Positions 60,196 through 64,000 of a DNA stretch of 64,000 nucleotides are shown piece by piece. The position numbers were made by a program, and so were the translations under genes. The notes beneath the pieces are model-generated. The model had not been told where the DNA came from. It saw only the letters and a program-made list of their open reading frames with translations, and ran no database searches. Position 1 is the first letter of the stretch; every line of letters starts with the position of its first letter. Origin of the DNA: Juglans regia (taxonomy: Eukaryota > Streptophyta > Magnoliopsida > Fagales > Juglandaceae); assembly GCF_001411555.2 (NCBI RefSeq), contig NC_049914.1, positions 17,418,298-17,482,297 on the forward strand, read 5' to 3'.

Positions 60196-61090
60196 CTTAT
60201 ATTAATCATGATTGATAATAATTAATCACTATAAGTCTATAGTATTAATGTATTATTATATAATATATAGTATTAGTATACTAATAGACTCTAATATGGT
60301 ATTAAAAAAAATATACTAATAGTCTAGTACTAATACTATTAATCTATTATATAGTTATAATTTATATTAATCATGATTGATAATAACTAATCACTATAAG
60401 TCTATAGTATTAATGTATTATTAAATAATATATAGTATTAGTATCACTATATCATTAATATATATATATATTATATACACACACTATAAGTCTATATAGT
60501 ATTAGTATACTAATAGACTCTAATATGGTATTAAAAAAAAATACTAATAGTCTAATACTAATACTATTAATCTATTATATAGTTATAACTTATATTAATC
60601 ATGATTGATAATAACTAATCACTATAAGTCTATGGTATTAATGTATTATTATATAATATATAGTATTAGTATACTAATAGACTCTAATACTATATTAAAA
60701 ATATATATATATATATATATATACTGATAGTCTAGTACCAATACTATTAATCTATTATATAATTATAACTTATATTAATCATGATTGATAATAACTAATC
60801 ACTATAAGTCTATAGTATTAATGTATTATTAAATAATATATAATATTAGTATCACTATATCATTATAATATATATATATATATATTATATACACACACTA
60901 TAAGTCTATATAGTATTAGTATACTAATAGACTCTATGGTATTAAAAAAAAATTTACTAATCACTTATATTAATCATGATTGATAATAACTAATCACTAT
61001 AAGTCTATAGTATTAAATTATTAATGTATTATTAATATTAATGTATAAGTCTATAGTATTAAATTATTAATGTATTATTAAAATTAATGT
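60196..61090. repeat. AT-rich tandem repeats inside the hAT element
   Basis: The word ATTAATCATGATTGATAATA recurs at about 60200, 60365, 60593, 60773 and 60968, spacing 165-228 bases. Unit length varies because a segment with ATATATTATATACACACACT is present in only some units. Flanking words (TCACTATAAGTCTAT, ACTAATAGACTCTAAT) recur in step. No coding. Confidence 0.85.
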
Positions 61091-61423
61091 ATAAGTGAGT
61101 ATAACTCATCTGCCAAGTGCCCACTGCCAAGAAGCTAAAATAGCACCGTTTAGTATAAAATAGGACCTAAACGGCGCCGTTTAAGTCCAAGAGGGGCAGG
61201 ATTTTGAAACTAAACCGTCTGTTGAAACGCTGCTGTTTGGGTCCAATTTCAATCCAAACGGCATCGTTTCAACATTAGTTCCCCCCCCCCAACTTCCCCA
61301 GTTCGCCCCCCTCTCCCCCAAAAGGCGATTTTGTTATTGTGCGATTCGGAAAAACCCTAGCCATCGCGACTCGCATCCACCCTCCTCCAGCCCCTCAGTC
61401 GCCTCCCCCCGTCGAGTATTTTG

Positions 61424-61426
<3 letters not shown>

Positions 61427-61459
<33 letters not shown>
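61427..61459. repeat. (CT)n microsatellite upstream of hAT transposase
   Basis: About sixteen CT units, a common feature of plant 5' UTRs. The 711-bp hAT element at 36706 also has a CT-rich tract in a comparable place. Confidence 0.85.
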
Positions 61460-61462
<3 letters not shown>

Positions 61463-61755
61463 TTTAATCTTCGCGTATTTTGAATTTTTGATGGTGTTGA
61501 GTCTTGACTGTGTTGATTTTGGTATTTATCGGCGCCAGGCGCCGATTTTGGTTCAGTGAGATGGTGACTCTTGACTCTAGTTGTGATTTGTGAACTTGTG
61601 TCATGTGTGGCAAAAAAGTGATTTACAGAAAACTTACGGGTTTGGGGTCAGGGACTCCGAAATTTTTTTTTTTTTTGGTTGAAGCACAATTTTGTTTTGT
61701 TGGTCGAAGCACAATGATAGACTGGTAGTATTGTCAATTGTGTATTTTTGGCTCT

Positions 61756-62106
61756 CTTGCATTTTAGCCTTTAGGATTTCTTGGAATGAATATGAGCATA
61801 TATATCAATATATGTATCATGTATGTATATATATATATATATATAAGTTGAGAATCTGAGATGCATATAATTTGTAGAAAATTTTTGGCACTCTTGATGT
61901 CTTGCATTTTAGGCTTTCTTGGAATGAATATGAGCATATTTATGTATGTATATATATATATATATATATTTATGAGTTGTGAATCTGTGATGCATATAAT
62001 TTGTAGAAAAATATAACTCATATACATATATATATTATATATAGTTGAGAACTTGAGAATTTGAGATGCATTAATTTGAGATGCATTAATTTGTAGAACT
62101 TGTTGA

Positions 62107-62146
<40 letters not shown>

Positions 62147-62280
62147 TATATATACATAAGTTATATACGCTAATATATATTATATATATAGTTCAAAATC
62201 TGAGAAAAATTACTTTGTAGAAGAATAGCACTCATATATATATATATATATATATATACATACATACATATATATGCTCA
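61756..62280. repeat. Second set of tandem repeats with (TA)n, hAT 5' region
   Basis: Units of roughly 100-145 bases with GAATGAATATGAGCATAT (61783 and 61922) and GATGCATATAATTTGTAGAA (near 61858 and 61989, less exact later), each followed by long TA runs. It probably lies in an intron or leader of the transposase gene. Confidence 0.75.
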
Positions 62281-62402
62281 TATATATTACATAGTTGAGA
62301 TGCATGAATTTACAAGGCTTTAACACTATATATTAATGTTTGTTTTCTAATTCTTTTATTCTTTTGTCTTTTTGTCTTATTTGTCCTGACTCCATTTTAT
62401 AG

Positions 62403-64000
62403 ATGGAGTCTTCTACAAATGATGTGCAAGAGTCGAGACCAAACATGCCTCCACCCCCACCCCCACCCACTGTAAGTGATCAATAAGTTGGTGGGTCACA
62501 AAGAGGTAGAGTTAGGTCTTTTGTTTGGGATCACTTTACAAAAATTCCAAAAGGTGATCCAAGTAAACCTAGGGCTGCATATAATTATTGTGGTGCTTCG
62601 TATGCATGTAATACGAAGACCAATGGTACGAAAAACATGAAGTATCACATTGAGCACCAATGTAAGAAATGTCCGTTTAAGAAGACGGATAAATCTCAGA
62701 CGACTCTAGGTTGGACGGTGGAGGGAGGAAGTGGAAGTGGTAGTGGTAGTGGGGGACTTGTGCCTATCGCATTCAGTGTTGAGGCTTGCCGACAAGCCTT
62801 AGCAGAGATGATTATTCTTGATGAGTTGCCCTTTAGGCATGCTAAAGGGGAGGGTTTCAAGAAGTTTATGCTTGTGGTTTGCCCTAAGTGGGTAGGGATT
62901 CCATCCCGTATGACGATTGCCAAGGATTGTTTTAATTTGTTTTTAAAAGAAAAACAAAAGTTGAGAAATGTTCTTCGAGGGCAGCGAGTTTCTCTCACCA
63001 CAGACACATGGACATCCGTGCAAAACCTAAACTATATGTGTCTCACAGCACACTTTATTGATGATGGTTGGAAGTTACACAAGAGGATTCTTTCCTTTTA
63101 TTTGGTTGAAAATCACAAGGGTGATACCCTTGGTAAGGGCATAGAGATATGTTTGCATGATTGGGGGCGACAAAAAATACTTGCACTCACACTTGATAAT
63201 GCAAGTTCTAATAATGGAGTTGTTTCTTATTTGAAAAAAAAAAAACAAAGTATAGGAAAGACACGATCTTGGAACATGAATTCTTGCATGTTCGATGTTA
63301 TGCCCACATTTTGAACTTAATTGTTCGTGAGGGATTAAAAAAATATGATGAGTCTATTGCGAATGTGAGGGGTGTTGTGAAGTATGTTAAATCCTCCCCT
63401 CAAAGGTGGAGTACATATCATAAATGTGTGGGGTTGGAAGATATTCAATCTAAAAGTCAAATTTGCCTAGATATACCGACTAGGTGGAACTCCACCTATC
63501 TTATGTTGGAGAGGGCTTCAAAATTTAAAAGGGTTTTTGATCGGTTGGAGGAAGAAGATCCATGCTTCCTTAGTAGTATTAGAGATGATGATGACGACGA
63601 TGTCGATGATGAAAATGTAGACCATGTGGTGAATAAGAGAAAGTCAAAAAAGTTAGGGCCTCCCAATGCATCCGATTGGGCGAAGGTACAGTTGTTTGTG
63701 AGGTTCCTTGCATTATTTCATGATGAAACTTTAAAATTCTCGGGGGGTGAATATGTAACTTGTAATGTTTTTTTCCCGGAGTTGGCTATTATTAAAGATG
63801 CCATTAATATGGAGTGTGAAGAACAAAACCCCGTGGTGGGATTAATGGCCACAAATATGAAGAGAAAATTTGACAAGTATTGGGAGAACTTGGAAAATCA
63901 AAATATGTTGCTCTATGTTAGTGTTCTTCTTGATCCTCGCTACAAGATGCGATATCTTGATTTTGGGCTGGGAAAAATGTATGCACATGATCATGCAAAA
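62403..64000 (+). pseudogene. hAT transposase (BED zinc finger), one stop and one frameshift, 3' end outside
   Basis: ATG 62403 starts MESSTNDVQESRPNM and a poly-Pro run; TAA at 62484-62486 is in frame at codon 28. After it a BED-type zinc finger follows: FVWDHFTKIPKGDPSKPRAA, YNYCGASYAC and HIEHQC. The RNase H-like catalytic core has LTTDTWTSVQNLNYMCLTAH (near 63000; catalytic Asp) and LTLDNASSNNG (near 63195; second Asp). The frame shifts at an A-run of 12 (63234-63245) and continues with CYAHILNLIVREG, IPTRWNSTYLMLERA and LDPRYKMRYLDFG to the window edge. The dimerisation region should lie beyond. An ATG at 62637 would skip the stop but lose most of the zinc finger. The A-run change could be a sequencing error. 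Confidence 0.88.

Larger units (their letters stand above)
59579..64000 (+). mobile_element. hAT DNA transposon, 5' end and most of transposase (continues past window)
   Basis: Starts TAGGGGTGAGAATCGGGTGG, the terminal style of plant hAT elements, followed by many CCGG/GGTCCG subterminal repeats (59600-59740), likely transposase-binding sites. Then come a long AT-rich tandem-repeat region, a GC-rich part with AAACGGCGCCGTTT-like blocks (61140-61280) and a CT microsatellite. A second AT repeat region and the transposase frame from 62403 follow. The other end is not in the window. Confidence 0.88.

Noticed and set aside
61764..62111. 115-codon minus-strand frame of repeated IYIYI
   Set aside because: Translation of TA-rich tandem repeats within the hAT element.
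1..64000. tRNA or rRNA genes, CRISPR arrays, phage or bacterial defence genes
   Set aside because: None seen; the tRNA-like words are primer binding sites of LTR elements.

Overview
This is nuclear DNA of a flowering plant, most likely a woody eudicot. Pieces of plant genes (a NAC transcription factor, an HDA9-type histone deacetylase, a RETICULATA-related/DUF3411 gene, a PRP19-like WD40 exon) lie in AT-rich, intron-bearing DNA filled with nested transposable elements. I see no tRNA or rRNA gene, CRISPR array or bacterial-style operon. A Fagales tree is a guess from general resemblance only.

Layout. 1-1967: 3' end of a Ty1/copia element (RT-RNase H, polypurine tract, LTR). 2128-5704: decayed RETICULATA-related gene (+). 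7419-8902: two isolated exon-like pieces (+), one PRP19-like. 9266-10972: the only gene that looks whole, a three-exon NAC gene (-). 10973-13509: AT-rich DNA without genes. 13510-13644: unidentified terminal exon (-). 13975-20990: two related L1-type LINEs head to tail (-). 21865-30779: first three exons of an HDA9-like gene (-). Its intron 1 holds a LINE fragment and a complete copia element (23476-30705, TSD GTAAT). A complete Ty3/gypsy chromovirus (30856-36293, TSD TATTG) lies just upstream of its start codon. 36706-37416: 711-bp non-autonomous hAT element with a perfect 8-bp TSD. 37615-40773: short gypsy derivative with gag and protease but no RT or integrase (TSD TCTTC), itself nested in a LINE whose ORF1 and ORF2 lie at 40808-41320 and 43317-46882. 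That LINE is also interrupted at about 41400-42883 by part of another LTR element. 46890-48447: decayed copia fragment (-). 49537-53793: LINE (-) with a 17-bp TSD but no endonuclease domain. 54560-59578: another LINE (+), cut by an hAT element that starts at 59579 and runs off the window, with a BED-finger transposase from 62403.

How it fits together. Most coding capacity belongs to transposable elements, and nearly all of it carries stops or frameshifts. Nesting gives relative ages: each LINE is older than the gypsy or hAT element inside it. The copia and gypsy elements beside the HDA9 exons are the youngest datable insertions, with LTR pairs differing at roughly 2% of positions by eye. NAC is probably the only host gene in the window still able to make a full protein; the HDA9 piece has clean exons and splice sites, but its later exons were not found.
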